A stretch of 64,000 bases of DNA from Rikenellaceae bacterium (GCA_017936385.1 JAGBFQ010000023.1:62001-126000); one strand, 5' to 3'. Counted from the stretch's first letter, positions 25,224 through 35,100 are shown. Translations and numbers: made by a program. Notes: generated by a model from the sequence alone, not told the origin.

Positions 25224-28070
25224 TTAATAAAGTTCTTCACAAGTACATACCAGGTTGCGGTCGCCATAGCCACCATCAATCTTAGTCACATAAGCCCATA
25301 CTTTGCTATTGCGAACCCACTCCAAGGGGAAGGCAGCCAAAGTGCGCGAATAGGGGTGCGCCCACTCGTCCGAAGCAATCTCAACGGCAGTGTGAGGAGC
25401 ATTTGCCACTACGTTATCGGGGTTCTTGCCCTCGGCAGCGATTTGCTCGCACTCGCGTTTGATAGCCACCATAGCCTCGATGAAGCGGTCCATCTCGGCC
25501 TTAGGCTCACTCTCGGTAGGCTCAACCATAAAGGTGTCGTGTACGGGGAACGACAGCGTGGGTGCGTGGAATCCGTAGTCCATCAAACGACGAGCCACAT
25601 CGGCAACCTCCACACCGTAATCTTTCTTGAAGTTGGTCAGGTCCAGAATCATCTCGTGACCTACGCGGCCCGTTTCGCCCGAGTAGTAGGTGCGGTACTC
25701 GCCGGCAATGGCCTTCGACATATAGTTGGCGTTGACAATTGCCATCTCGCTCGACATACGCAGACCCTCCTCGCCCAACATCTTGATGTAGGCATACGAG
25801 ATGGGCAACAGCAGGGCGTTACCGAACGGAGCGGCTGCCAGCGCAGTGATACCCTCCGAGCCGCCGGTCTCGACGATGGGGTGACCGGGCAGGAATTTAG
25901 CCAGGTGCTCGGCCACACAAATGGGGCCTACACCGGGACCGCCGCCACCGTGAGGCATTGCGAAGGTCTTGTGCAGGTTCAAGTGGCAAACGTCGGCGCC
26001 GATATATCCGGGATTGGTCAGACCAACTTGGGCGTTCATATTTGCACCGTCCATATAGACTTGACCGCCAGCGTCGTGAACAGCGTCCACAATCTCGCGT
26101 ATGCGGCTCTCGAACACACCGTGGGTCGAAGGATAGGTTACCATCAGACCACACAATTCGCTGCTGTATTGCTCGGCTTTGGCTTTGAGGTCCTCAACGT
26201 CGATGTTACCATTGGCGTCGCAAGCCACGGTCACAATCTTCATACCTGCCATAGCGGCACTTGCGGGGTTGGTACCGTGGGCCGAAGCGGGAATAAGCAT
26301 AATGTTACGATAACCCTGACCGCGACTCTCGTGGTAAGCACGAATAACCATCAGACCCGAGTACTCACCTGCGGCACCCGAGTTGGGTTGCAACGAGCAA
26401 GCGGCAAAACCGGTAATGGTTGCCAAATCGGCCTCCAGATTGTGAATCATCTCCATATAGCCCTCGGCTTGGTCGGCAGGTGCAAACGGGTGCATACCTG
26501 CGAACTCGGCCATACTCATAGGCAACATCGACACTGCCGAGTTAAGTTTCATAGTACACGAGCCGAGCGAAATCATACTGTTAGCCAGCGAGATGTCGCG
26601 CAGTTCGAGTTTCTTGATATAGCGCATCAGGTCGCTCTCCGAGCGGTATTGATTGAACACGGGTTGAGTCAGGAAGTCGCTGGTACGAGCCTCGGCCATC
26701 GGCTCTACATCCGCAATTTTAATCGACTTGGGAGCCTTCTTACCACATGCAACGGCAAAAATCTCAACCACTGCGGCTACCTCCTCAGCGGTGGTAACCT
26801 CATCGAAACTCATACGAACGCTCTCACGCGAGGGGTAGAAGAAGTTGATACCTTTCTCCAAAGCCAATTGCTCAACAACTGCAACCTCGGCATCCACCTC
26901 GATAGTGTCGAAGTAGTTTTCGGTACGCAGCACATAGCCCATTGCTTTGAGTGCATTACCAACTGCCACAGCGTGAGCGTGAGCGTGGTTTGCAATACGT
27001 CGCAGACCCTCGGCACCGTGATAAACGGCATAGAAGCCAACCATCGAAGCAACCAGAGCCGAAGCGGTACAGATGTTCGAAGTTGCACGCTCGCGTTTAA
27101 TGTGTTGCTCACGCATTTGGAGCGACATACGCAGAGCCTTCTTGCCCATACGGTCTACCGAAACACCAATGATACGACCGGGCATATTACGTTTGTAAGC
27201 CTCTTTGGTAGCCATATAGCCTGCTTGCGGGCCGCCAAATCCCATCGGCAGACCCATTCGTTGGGTGCTACCAACGGCGATGTCGGCACCCCACTCTCCC
27301 GGAGCCTTCAACACTGCCAACGCGAGTAGGTCACTGTAAGCCGTTACCAAACAACCTGCGGCGTGAGCCTTGGCGGCAAACTCCTCATACGAACGAATCT
27401 CGCCATTTGCAGCGGGGTATTGAACGAACACACCGAACTCCTTGCCCGAGAACTCATAATCGGCATAGTTGTCCGAAATGATTTCGATACCATAGGGCTC
27501 GCTGCGGGTCATCAGCAGGTCAAGCACCTGAGGATAGATATTCTCGTCTACCACCAATTGGTTGCGTCCCTCCTTAACAGCCTCTCTCGAGCGCAGGGCA
27601 AACATCATCAGCATAGCCTCGGCAGCAGCAGTCGCATCGTCCAACAGCGAGCAGTTGCCAATCTCCATACCTGTCATCGAGATAACGGCGGTTTGGTAGT
27701 TCAGCAGAGCCTCCAGACGACCTTGCGAGATTTCGGCCTGATAGGGGGTGTACGAAGTGTACCACGCGGGGTTCTCAAATACGTTGCGTTGGATAGCAGC
27801 GGGCACGGCTGTAGGATAGTAGCCCATACCGATAAACGAACGATAGAGTTTGTTCTTGGCTGCCAGCGAACGAATGTGCTCCGAGAATTGATACTCGGTC
27901 ATACCCTCAGTGGGCAGAGCCAGCGGTTGGCGCAGGCGGATGTTGGCAGGCACAACCTGCGAAATAAGTTCTTCAACCGAGCCTACTCCAATGACTTCGA
28001 ACATTGCTTTGAGGTCCGCGCTCTCGGGTACATTACCCAAGTGGCGGGTGTAGAATTTATCAAAAGACAT
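25224..28070 (-). CDS. gcvP: Glycine dehydrogenase (decarboxylating), P-protein
   Basis: The PLP enzyme of the glycine cleavage system, decarboxylating glycine and passing the aminomethyl group to the H protein. 948 residues, so the fused (N+C half) form. The PLP lysine lies in HLNLHKTFAMPHGGGGPGVG near 690. N-terminal FDKFYTRHLG and GSTQRMGLPMGFGGPQAGY are also typical. gcvT and gcvH are not adjacent. A TAnnTTTG promoter lies 54 bp upstream; no glycine riboswitch was seen. Confidence 0.97.
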   Translation of the reverse strand: MSFDKFYTRHLGNVPESADLKAMFEVIGVGSVEELISQVVPANIRLRQPLALPTEGMTEYQFSEHIRSLAAKNKLYRSFIGMGYYPTAVPAAIQRNVFENPAWYTSYTPYQAEISQGRLEALLNYQTAVISMTGMEIGNCSLLDDATAAAEAMLMMFALRSREAVKEGRNQLVVDENIYPQVLDLLMTRSEPYGIEIISDNYADYEFSGKEFGVFVQYPAANGEIRSYEEFAAKAHAAGCLVTAYSDLLALAVLKAPGEWGADIAVGSTQRMGLPMGFGGPQAGYMATKEAYKRNMPGRIIGVSVDRMGKKALRMSLQMREQHIKRERATSNICTASALVASMVGFYAVYHGAEGLRRIANHAHAHAVAVGNALKAMGYVLRTENYFDTIEVDAEVAVVEQLALEKGINFFYPSRESVRMSFDEVTTAEEVAAVVEIFAVACGKKAPKSIKIADVEPMAEARTSDFLTQPVFNQYRSESDLMRYIKKLELRDISLANSMISLGSCTMKLNSAVSMLPMSMAEFAGMHPFAPADQAEGYMEMIHNLEADLATITGFAACSLQPNSGAAGEYSGLMVIRAYHESRGQGYRNIMLIPASAHGTNPASAAMAGMKIVTVACDANGNIDVEDLKAKAEQYSSELCGLMVTYPSTHGVFESRIREIVDAVHDAGGQVYMDGANMNAQVGLTNPGYIGADVCHLNLHKTFAMPHGGGGPGVGPICVAEHLAKFLPGHPIVETGGSEGITALAAAPFGNALLLPISYAYIKMLGEEGLRMSSEMAIVNANYMSKAIAGEYRTYYSGETGRVGHEMILDLTNFKKDYGVEVADVARRLMDYGFHAPTLSFPVHDTFMVEPTESEPKAEMDRFIEAMVAIKRECEQIAAEGKNPDNVVANAPHTAVEIASDEWAHPYSRTLAAFPLEWVRNSKVWAYVTKIDGGYGDRNLVCTCEELY

Positions 28071-28123
28071 AGTTTTGTGTATGTTAGTTTTTCATGAATT
28101 TACTCCAAGAGTCATAATCATTG

Positions 28124-28131
28124 CAAAGTTA
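28124..28131 (-). promoter_or_regulatory. gcvP promoter -7 box (TAACTTTG)
   Basis: A minus-strand consensus match 54 bp before the gcvP start codon. The -33 element is not clear. Confidence 0.6.
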
Positions 28132-28206
28132 CTATTTTTTTCGCAAAAGTTGTTATTCCATCGCATTTATTTCACTCTCTCGCTCAAGCCACACGCCACA
28201 AAAACA

Positions 28207-28238
28207 AGAGGTCGCTCCCAACGAAGGAAACGACCTCT
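28207..28238 (-). terminator. Terminator of the BACON/FISUMP-like gene
   Basis: The minus-strand stem AGAGGTCG / CGACCTCT with a 16-nt loop is followed by TGTTTTTG, 38 bp past the stop codon. Confidence 0.8.
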
Positions 28239-28275
28239 CGAATATATGTGAGTTTTATTAAAACTCTGTTAAGAA

Positions 28276-31107
28276 TTAGATACCCTCCTCAATCTCAGGA
28301 GCAACGTCTTTCATACAACGTACCGAGTAACCAGCAGCTTGGTGGAACGACGAACCAGGCGAGCCACCTGCACCGGGGAAGCTGTGAACTTTGGTCTCGT
28401 TGTCATAGTTCCAGCTCTCGGTGATATTGCCCGAGGGAGCGTAAATCTCCAGACGCGAGATGTATTGTTTGTAACCGTTTTGAGCATTCGTAGCATACGA
28501 AGCCGACGAACCCCAACCCGAGTAGTCACTCTCAGGACGACCCGAGTCGTACGACAATTGACCCGACATCGGCAGGAACATAGTCTCACCGGTTTGGTAA
28601 CCGCCGGTATAAACCTCGTAACCAGCCTTGAACTCGGTGTTGTAAGCTTGGTTGTCACGACCCTCGAAAATAGGCTCATAAACGTAGCTTGCACCCAGCG
28701 GGTTGTCACCCTCGTTAGCTTTCGACCAAGTGGTCTCACCGGTTACGTTCAAGTGTTTGAAGATTTGACCATTCTCGTCTTTACGCAGAGGCGAGCTCGA
28801 CCAGAAAGGAGCGATGAAGTTGAATGCAGCTGCATCGGGCACACGCCATCCGGGAGGACACGGGTCATAGATGGTCTTTTGACCATAGGTAGTGAAACCG
28901 TTGTTCGAGTTACCCCACAAGTAAGTAGGCCAGCTCCAATCAGAGTAGTAGCCCGAAGCGTTACGCAGGTTCTCGGGAACGAACAACCAAGTCGAAGGAA
29001 GGTTACGAGCACCGGTAAATTCAGCACCTTGGTCATCAACACCGGTTACATCAGCGTAAACACTGCCTTGACCACCACCGGTGATATAGATGGTAGGATT
29101 AGCAACAGCATAGTTGATGGTGGTAGTCTCGTCGGGAGTCTCACCGTTGTTGATAGCCTCGTTGTAAACACCCTCAATCGAAGTGCCGTTGAAAATCGAG
29201 GTAACATCGGTAGCTACACCATCAACGGTACGCCACAATTGGTAACGAGTCGAACCCAGGTAAGTAGTGTACTCGCTGTCACGGTAGGGCGAGAATGCCT
29301 CGTTACAGCCAGGGAACGGGTCTTTACGGCCCCACTCATAGTGCATACCGTACGAGTCTTGAACACCACCGTTGCCATAAGTAACCTCACCCAGCGATGC
29401 GCCACGACCATTAATCAAGGCACCCAGGTTACGGTCCATCATGGTAACAGCTACGGTAGGACCGCTGGTGAACTCAGGATAGGTGATAGGCATAGCTTTA
29501 GCCTCGATATCCTCGTTGTTCACCCAGATGTGCCAGCTCCAGTAAACTTTGTTTACGATGGTATAGTCGAACTCATCCAGCTCAGCCAGAGCGATAACAA
29601 CGTTACCGTTGGGCACGCCCTCGTTAACTTTGAAAGTGATATAGCCGGTCTCAGCGTTCAACTCGATACCCGAGATAAGCTCGGTTTGGTTGTCACGCCA
29701 CAACTCGATAGCTTGCATACCGTCAACCTCCAAGTCGATAGGTTGAACGTCGATATACATCTCTTGGTCGCTCTTGCCATTACCACGAACGGCTGCGTTG
29801 AATTTGTAAACGCAGTTGGTTTTGGTAGTGATATAGCAGTTTGCAGTCTCAACCTCGCTCAGGTCATAACCGTCAAACTCTGCTTGTTTGATGGTCACGG
29901 TCTTTTTAACAGTCAGGCTGTTGTCTTGGGGGTGAGTACAGATAATGTCGATAGTACCCTCACGCTCAGCACCTTTGCTTTCCTCATCGGGAGTATTGGC
30001 ACCGATGGTGAGTTTCAGAGTGTTGTTACCGGCAGCACCCGAAGATTTATCAAGTGCAATCCAGCTGTCGTTAGCCAAAGCGGTCCAGCCGTAGTTTGCG
30101 CTGAAAGTGAATTCAACCACACCTGCTGCGCACGATGCCTCAACAACATCCTCAGCGGTGATTTCGGGCTCGTTACCTGCTTGAGTTGCGGGCAGAGTCA
30201 GAACAACGTCATTTTTCAGGCTCGATTTAACAACGATTTCGCCTTGTTTCTTTGCGGGAGCGTCGTTAGCAGCAACCGAAACAGCGATGGTAGTCTCGCC
30301 GGTTTTACCCTCGGTAGGAGTAACGGTAGCCCACTCGGGAGCAGTCAGAGTCCAAGGACCAGCTGCAGTCAGAGTAAAGGTCATCTCGCCTTTATCGGTG
30401 GTAGCGAAGGTTACAGCCTCAACACTTGCGCTCAGTGCGGGAACACAAGCAGCTTGCTCCAGGGTTACAACAACCGATTTATCCTCGTTGCCATCTTTGA
30501 AGTTAATCGAGTAGGTACCGGTACGAACCTCAAGAGTCTCGTTGGCCTCGGTTACGGTAACGGTAACAGCGGTACGCGAGTTGCTCTCCGAAGTCTCAAC
30601 TTTGAACCAGTTGCCATCTTGAGCACCTTCCCATTTAACGTTCGAAGTTACGGTGAAACCTTGTTGTGCGCCTACCTCGTTAGCGATAGCGAGTTTGCCG
30701 TCTTTGATGTCACCTTGCAACTCAACGGTAGCAGCGGTACCCATTTGAACTACAGCAACACTGGTCGAAACTTTACCGGTAGCATCGGTAATAGTCAAGT
30801 TTGCAGTACGCGAAGCAGTCTCCGAATTCTCTTTTGCGGTCAGAGTAATTTGTTTGGTGCCATTGCCCATACGGGGGTTAATGGTCAACCACGAAGTTTG
30901 GTCACTTGTTGCCACCCATTCGCAGTTGGCGGTAACATTCACTGTTGCTTTAGCATTTTTGGTTGCCTCCAAAACGACTTGCTCCTCAGCAACGGTAATG
31001 CTGGGGGCGTCGCCGCCTTCTTTATTTTCACAACCAACAAACGCCATCGACAACAAAGCCATAGTCAGGCTGGGCAAAAGCCAAGCTTTCATGAAATTTG
31101 TTCTCAT
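28276..31107 (-). CDS. Lipoprotein with BACON repeats and a FISUMP-like C-terminal module
   Basis: 943 residues from the ATG at 31107, giving a signal peptide and lipobox ending at Cys26 (SMAFVGC). A start at 31170 would put 46 residues before the cysteine and is less likely. Residues about 32-440 hold four BACON-type beta-sandwich repeats (CEWVATSDQTSWLTI, VKWEGAQDGNWFKVE, GPWTLTAPEWATVTP, YGWTALANDSWIALD), modules thought to bind carbohydrate or mucin. The C-terminal half has the same module as two other proteins in this window: ANCYIT, WSWHIW, MDRNLGA, YEWGRKDPFPG, YDPCPPGWRVP, SVRCMKD. Probably surface-exposed; function unknown. Confidence 0.85.
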   Translation of the reverse strand: MRTNFMKAWLLPSLTMALLSMAFVGCENKEGGDAPSITVAEEQVVLEATKNAKATVNVTANCEWVATSDQTSWLTINPRMGNGTKQITLTAKENSETASRTANLTITDATGKVSTSVAVVQMGTAATVELQGDIKDGKLAIANEVGAQQGFTVTSNVKWEGAQDGNWFKVETSESNSRTAVTVTVTEANETLEVRTGTYSINFKDGNEDKSVVVTLEQAACVPALSASVEAVTFATTDKGEMTFTLTAAGPWTLTAPEWATVTPTEGKTGETTIAVSVAANDAPAKKQGEIVVKSSLKNDVVLTLPATQAGNEPEITAEDVVEASCAAGVVEFTFSANYGWTALANDSWIALDKSSGAAGNNTLKLTIGANTPDEESKGAEREGTIDIICTHPQDNSLTVKKTVTIKQAEFDGYDLSEVETANCYITTKTNCVYKFNAAVRGNGKSDQEMYIDVQPIDLEVDGMQAIELWRDNQTELISGIELNAETGYITFKVNEGVPNGNVVIALAELDEFDYTIVNKVYWSWHIWVNNEDIEAKAMPITYPEFTSGPTVAVTMMDRNLGALINGRGASLGEVTYGNGGVQDSYGMHYEWGRKDPFPGCNEAFSPYRDSEYTTYLGSTRYQLWRTVDGVATDVTSIFNGTSIEGVYNEAINNGETPDETTTINYAVANPTIYITGGGQGSVYADVTGVDDQGAEFTGARNLPSTWLFVPENLRNASGYYSDWSWPTYLWGNSNNGFTTYGQKTIYDPCPPGWRVPDAAAFNFIAPFWSSSPLRKDENGQIFKHLNVTGETTWSKANEGDNPLGASYVYEPIFEGRDNQAYNTEFKAGYEVYTGGYQTGETMFLPMSGQLSYDSGRPESDYSGWGSSASYATNAQNGYKQYISRLEIYAPSGNITESWNYDNETKVHSFPGAGGSPGSSFHQAAGYSVRCMKDVAPEIEEGI

Positions 31108-31291
31108 AATAGAGTTGTTAAAAAAGTTAATAAATTTAGTTAATAAAGTGTATTTCAAATTCTTAGACATAAATTCGCATTACATCACCCGTGCAAGATA
31201 CGACATTTTTGCAAAAACACCAAAAAACACAGTTTTATTTTTGCAACTTTTTCGAAACAAATCCGCCTCACAAACCGTTATCGCTCTTTTT

Positions 31292-31323
31292 TTTGCTTTT
31301 CTCGGCAAAACAACGTACCTTTG
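31292..31323 (+). promoter_or_regulatory. rnpB promoter
   Basis: The -33 TTTG (31292-31295) and -7 TACCTTTG (31316-31323) are 20 bp apart, an ideal Bacteroidota sigma-ABfr-type promoter, just upstream of the RNA. Confidence 0.8.
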
Positions 31324-31329
31324 TGGACG

Positions 31330-31700
31330 CTAAGTAGCAAGCGAGGTTTGTCGCCGGTCGGCCGAAGTCGACAGGAGGAAAGTCCGAGCACCACAGAGCA
31401 CCGTGCTTTCTAACGGAAAGATGTTCGTAAGGGCGTGGCAGAGTGTAACAGAAAATAACCGCCGAGACACATGACTCGGTAAGGGTGAAAAGGCAGGGTA
31501 AGAGCCTACCGCGAAGGTGGTGACACTCTTCGGCTGTACATCCCACGGGGTGCAAGACCAAGTATATCGACGCATGTAGGGCTGCTCGTCCGATGTCGAG
31601 GGGTAGGTTGCTTGAGGTTGCGGGTGACCGCAATCGTAGATAAATGACAAACACCGTTCGTCAGAACGGCACAGAACTCGGCTTATATCGCATGCTACAT
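31330..31700 (+). ncRNA. rnpB: RNase P RNA (catalytic RNA for tRNA 5' processing)
   Basis: It contains the conserved bacterial type-A blocks GAGGAAAGTCCGAGC near the 5' end and ACAGAACTCGGCTTA near the 3' end, the GGTAAGGGTGAAAAGG region, and a P1 helix in which TAGCAAGCG (from 31335) pairs with CGCATGCTA (to about 31698). Ends are set from P1 and the promoter and are accurate to a few bases. Open frames across it on either strand are not genes. Confidence 0.95.
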
Positions 31701-31707
31701 TTTTAGG

Positions 31708-31743
31708 GGGCGTGTCCAACAAGTTTTTTGGGAGGACACGCCC
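31708..31743 (+). terminator. rnpB terminator
   Basis: The 10-bp stem GGGCGTGTCC / GGACACGCCC is followed by TTTTTGT. The left arm and loop (GTGTCCAACAAGTTTTT) are nearly the same as in the terminator at 35101. Confidence 0.9.
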
Positions 31744-31811
31744 TTTTTGTATACACGCTCTTTTTGTATATAATAAATCGGATGTGAATTGCTATTTCGA
31801 AAGTTGTTTAT

Positions 31812-31819
31812 TACATTTG
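31812..31819 (+). promoter_or_regulatory. -7 box (TACATTTG) of the threonine aldolase gene
   Basis: A consensus match placing transcription start near 31826, upstream of the ATG at 31842 and of the in-frame TAG. Confidence 0.65.
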
Positions 31820-31841
31820 CATTTTGTAAACCATCCAACCT

Positions 31842-32867
31842 ATGATTCGTTTCGACTCGGATTATATGTAGGGCGCGCACCCCGAAGTACTCAAGGCCCT
31901 CACCGAAACCAACATGCTGCAAACGGCCGGCTACGGTGCCGACCCTCACACGGCTCATGCGGCCGAACTTATTCGCAGGGCGTGCGACGCGCCCGAGGCA
32001 CGAGTACAGTTGTTGGTGGGTGGTACTCAGACCAATGCAACAATTATTGACGGGCTCTTGGCGCAACATCAAGGCGTCTTGGCGGCCGATTGCGGACACA
32101 TCAACGTGCACGAAGCGGGAGCTATCGAGGCGTCGGGACACAAAGTACTAACCCTGCCCCATCACTCGGGAAAGGTGGCGGCCGAAGAGGTGGAGCGATA
32201 CATCACGGAGTTCTATGCCGACGACACCTATCCCCACATGGTTGCCCCTGGAATGTTGTATATTTCTCACCCGACGGAGTACGGAACCATATACACGCTG
32301 GCCGAATTGGAGGCTCTGAGCAAGGTCTGCCACGCGCACGACATACCTTTATATATTGATGGCGCACGCATGGGTTATGGTTTGGCTGCCGAAGGGACGG
32401 ACGTAACTTTGCGGGATATTGCACGACTTGCCGATGTGTTTTACATCGGAGGTACCAAAGTGGGTGCACTGATGGGTGAGGCGGTGGTTGTGACAAACCC
32501 CAAGTTGCTGAAAAACCTTTTCTCGCTGGTCAAACTGCACGGTGCGCTGCTGGCCAAGGGACGATTGTTGGGGGTTCAGTTCGAAGCATTGTTCGAGGAG
32601 GGGTTGTATTTCCGTTTGGGAGAACACGCCGTAGGATTGGCTCGACGCATCCGCGAGGCATTCCGAGCCAAAGGGTACGAGGTGGTGGTCGACTCGCCGA
32701 CCAACCAACAGTTCTTCCGCCTGCCCAACAGCGAAATCGACCGCCTGAGCCGCGAAGTTTCGATGGAGTATTGGGGGCCGAGAGGCACAACACACAGCAC
32801 CGTGCGCCTTGTTACAAGTTGGGCCACCCGCCCCGAGGATGTCGACCATCTCATCGAACTATTGTAG
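31842..32867 (+). pseudogene. ltaE: Low-specificity L-threonine aldolase with in-frame TAG at codon 10
   Basis: The frame opens at the ATG at 31842 with MIRFDSDYM, meets TAG at 31869-31871, then continues GAHPEVLKALTETN without further stops to 32867 (341 codons). The residues on both sides of the TAG fit the family start (…D-x-GAHPEVL…), so translation normally crosses this point. The rest is intact: the PLP lysine in FYIGGTKVGALMGEAVV, PLYIDGARMGYGL, and the C-terminal domain. The enzyme cleaves threonine to glycine and acetaldehyde. The next in-frame ATG (31914) would give 317 residues lacking the first helix. It may be a point mutation, a sequencing error or a shorter functional form. Confidence 0.75.
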
Positions 32868-32899
32868 GCACGCCGTTTGGAGAAATGCACAAAAAGCAC

Positions 32900-32907
32900 T
32901 AACTTTG
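32900..32907 (+). promoter_or_regulatory. -7 box (TAACTTTG) of the LysM-glucosaminidase operon
   Basis: A consensus match 30 bp before the ATG at 32938 and after the stop of the preceding gene. Confidence 0.65.
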
Positions 32908-32937
32908 TCGGGATTTACACACCGAATATTGATAAAT

Positions 32938-33924
32938 ATGAACATTCGCACATACCTCTGCGTGGTGGCCCTGCTTGTGGTGGCAGGCCACAGCCTTTGC
33001 GCTCAGGACCGAACCACCAAAGAGCAATACATCGAACAGTACAAACAACTCGCCATCGACGATATGGAGAAGTACGGAATCCCCGCAAGTATCAAAATGG
33101 CTCAAGCACTGCTCGAAAGTGATGCCGGCAACAGCCGCCTGGCTCGACAAGGCAACAACCACTTCGGCATCAAGTGTAAAAAGGAGTGGACGGGCGAAAC
33201 CATACACCACGATGACGATGCTCCGCAGGAGTGTTTCCGTAAATACCCTTCGGCCGAAGCTTCGTTTCACGACCACTCGGAGTTTCTCGACCGTTCGCCG
33301 CGATATCAGGCTCTCTTCGAACTCGACCCGCTCGATTACAAGGCGTGGGCACACGGACTCAAAGCCGCAGGATATGCCACCAATCCCAAATACCCCGAGC
33401 TGCTGATTAAAATCATCGAAGATAACAAGCTATATCTGTTGGATAAGGGCGAAACCACGGTTGTGGCAGTAGCCGAACCCGCTCCCGTACAGCCCGAGCC
33501 GACTCCCGAACCCGAAAATATTGTCACCACACCCATCAGCCAGGTGGATGTCGACAACTACGTGCTTGCTCTGCACAATCGCGGCGGATATGACATCTAT
33601 CTGAATAACGGTTGCGAGTTTGTGATTGCAGCCGAGGGCGACAATATCAACAGCCTCGAACAATCGCTTGGTATCAGTGCCAAACGTCTGCGCAAAATGA
33701 ACGACTTGGCCAAAGATGGTGACTTCGAGGGTGGCGACGTGGTTTACATCAAACCCAAAGCCAAACGTAGCGAAAACGGCCACCTGTTGCATACCGTACG
33801 CGAGGGCGAGAGCCTGCATGCCATATCGCAGATTTACGGCATCCGCATGCGTAACCTGGCAACACTCAACCACTTGACCGCCGATGGAAAGATATTCGCC
33901 GGCCAACAACTCAAATTACGATAA
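32938..33924 (+). CDS. Secreted glucosaminidase with two LysM domains
   Basis: 328 residues. The signal peptide is at 1-22 (ending LCA). A GH73-type endo-beta-N-acetylglucosaminidase domain at about 30-165 carries the predicted catalytic glutamate in ALLESDAGNSRLARQGNNHFG. A Pro/Glu-rich linker follows at about 180-198. The first LysM is at about 218-265 and lacks a strong canonical start; the second is clear at about 283-327 (HTVREGESLHAISQIYGI). It is predicted to act on peptidoglycan in the periplasm or outside, for example in cell separation. The start is downstream of a -7 box, and the signal peptide supports it. First gene of a three-gene run ending in rnhA. Confidence 0.9.
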   Translation: MNIRTYLCVVALLVVAGHSLCAQDRTTKEQYIEQYKQLAIDDMEKYGIPASIKMAQALLESDAGNSRLARQGNNHFGIKCKKEWTGETIHHDDDAPQECFRKYPSAEASFHDHSEFLDRSPRYQALFELDPLDYKAWAHGLKAAGYATNPKYPELLIKIIEDNKLYLLDKGETTVVAVAEPAPVQPEPTPEPENIVTTPISQVDVDNYVLALHNRGGYDIYLNNGCEFVIAAEGDNINSLEQSLGISAKRLRKMNDLAKDGDFEGGDVVYIKPKAKRSENGHLLHTVREGESLHAISQIYGIRMRNLATLNHLTADGKIFAGQQLKLR

Positions 33925-33944
33925 CCAATACCTTAATATCTTAT

Positions 33945-34622
33945 ATGGACGATAGTCGCACGCCCCTGAGGGCCAAAATCACGGAAGTAATCGCCGACCG
34001 CTCAAACTACGACCAACAGGTCTTTGACAACACCTACGCCGTAATGGGCAAAATCAAATCCATCCTGCACGAACTCTCAGCCGACTTGGACGACGAGCTG
34101 GAGGAGAAACTCGAAGATGGAGTACAAATCGACTACCGTGACCGAGGACGTTTTGCGGCACGACTCTACGTGGGCGAAGATGTGGTGCAGTTCAACATGC
34201 ACTCCAACGTGTTCTGTTTTCCCGCGAGTGACCCCGTGTGGCAACTGCCATACATGACAGAGAACCGCCGACGCGGATATTGCGGAATCATCAACATCTA
34301 CAACTTTCTGGCCGACTCGTTCAACTACAATCGCCCCGATGACGAGGGCTACCTGATTGGCCGCATTTTCATCAACCACGACAAGTGCGTACACTTGGAC
34401 GGACCCGTTGGAGAGTTGCTGCCCGACGTAAAGTTCAACGGACAGGAGGTTACCCCCGAGGTGCTGGAGCGCATCATCGAAACGGCCGTCAACTATGCCG
34501 TTCAGTTTGACATGCTGGTGCCTCCTTACGAGAAGGTGAAACGTGTTACGGTTGAGCCCTTCAACACCAAGGACGAAACCCCCAAAATACCCACCGGCAA
34601 ACGTATTAACCACGAATTCTAA
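33945..34622 (+). CDS. Conserved protein of unknown function
   Basis: 225 residues, no signal peptide, no TM helix. I do not recognise the family. Visible features are an acidic helix at about 40-60 (SADLDDELEEKLEDGVQID), a stretch with WQLPYMTENRRRGYCGIINI, and FADSFNYNRPDDEGYLIGRI-like text that suggests an alpha/beta cytoplasmic domain. It starts 20 bp after the LysM glucosaminidase gene and ends 5 bp before rnhA, so it is firmly in that operon. Codon use is like its neighbours. A cytoplasmic housekeeping role is likely, but no function can be given. Confidence 0.8.
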   Translation: MDDSRTPLRAKITEVIADRSNYDQQVFDNTYAVMGKIKSILHELSADLDDELEEKLEDGVQIDYRDRGRFAARLYVGEDVVQFNMHSNVFCFPASDPVWQLPYMTENRRRGYCGIINIYNFLADSFNYNRPDDEGYLIGRIFINHDKCVHLDGPVGELLPDVKFNGQEVTPEVLERIIETAVNYAVQFDMLVPPYEKVKRVTVEPFNTKDETPKIPTGKRINHEF

Positions 34623-34627
34623 ACCCG

Positions 34628-35083
34628 ATGCCGGCCCCTATTACCATCTACACCGACGGCTCATCACGCGGAAACCCCGGTCCCGGAGGTTATGGCGTGG
34701 TGCTGATTTGTCCACCCTACCGCAAGGAGTTGAGTGCAGGGTATCGCCGCACGACAAACAACCGCATGGAGCTGTTGGGGGTGATTGTGGGTTTGGAGGC
34801 GTTGAAGTTCGAAGGCTCGGATGTGACTATTTACAGCGACTCGAAGTACGTTGTGGATGCGGTGAGCAAGGGCTGGGTATATGGCTGGGAGCGCAAGGGA
34901 TTTGCGGGCAAGAAGAATCCCGACTTGTGGGCTCGTTTCCTGAGAGTTTTCCGCCGCCACAAGGTTCGTTTCGTGTGGGTCAAGGGCCACGCCGACAATG
35001 TCGAAAACGAACGCTGCGACAGATTGGCCGTGGCTGCTGCCGAGAGTGGTAATCTGCTTGACGACTTCGGTTACGAGGAGTAG
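34628..35083 (+). CDS. rnhA: Ribonuclease HI
   Basis: Cleaves the RNA strand of RNA-DNA hybrids. 151 residues with the four catalytic acidic residues in place: ITIYTDGSSRGNPGPGGYG, NNRMELLGVI, IYSDSKYVVDAV and NERCDRLAVAAA, plus the WVKGHADN loop. Last gene of the operon, followed by a bidirectional terminator. Confidence 0.96.
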   Translation: MPAPITIYTDGSSRGNPGPGGYGVVLICPPYRKELSAGYRRTTNNRMELLGVIVGLEALKFEGSDVTIYSDSKYVVDAVSKGWVYGWERKGFAGKKNPDLWARFLRVFRRHKVRFVWVKGHADNVENERCDRLAVAAAESGNLLDDFGYEE

Positions 35084-35100
35084 TTCCCTACTTACGATAT

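Noticed and set aside
28071..28206. Glycine riboswitch before gcvP.
   Set aside because: The gap is too short and shows no tandem aptamer-like conserved segments.
31268..31722. Open frames across the rnpB region.
   Set aside because: The region is RNase P RNA with conserved sequence blocks and P1 pairing; the frames have no protein-like features.
31869..31871. Reassignment of TAG to an amino acid.
   Set aside because: TAG is used as a normal stop elsewhere in the window (for example lepA) and an ordinary prfA (RF1) is present.
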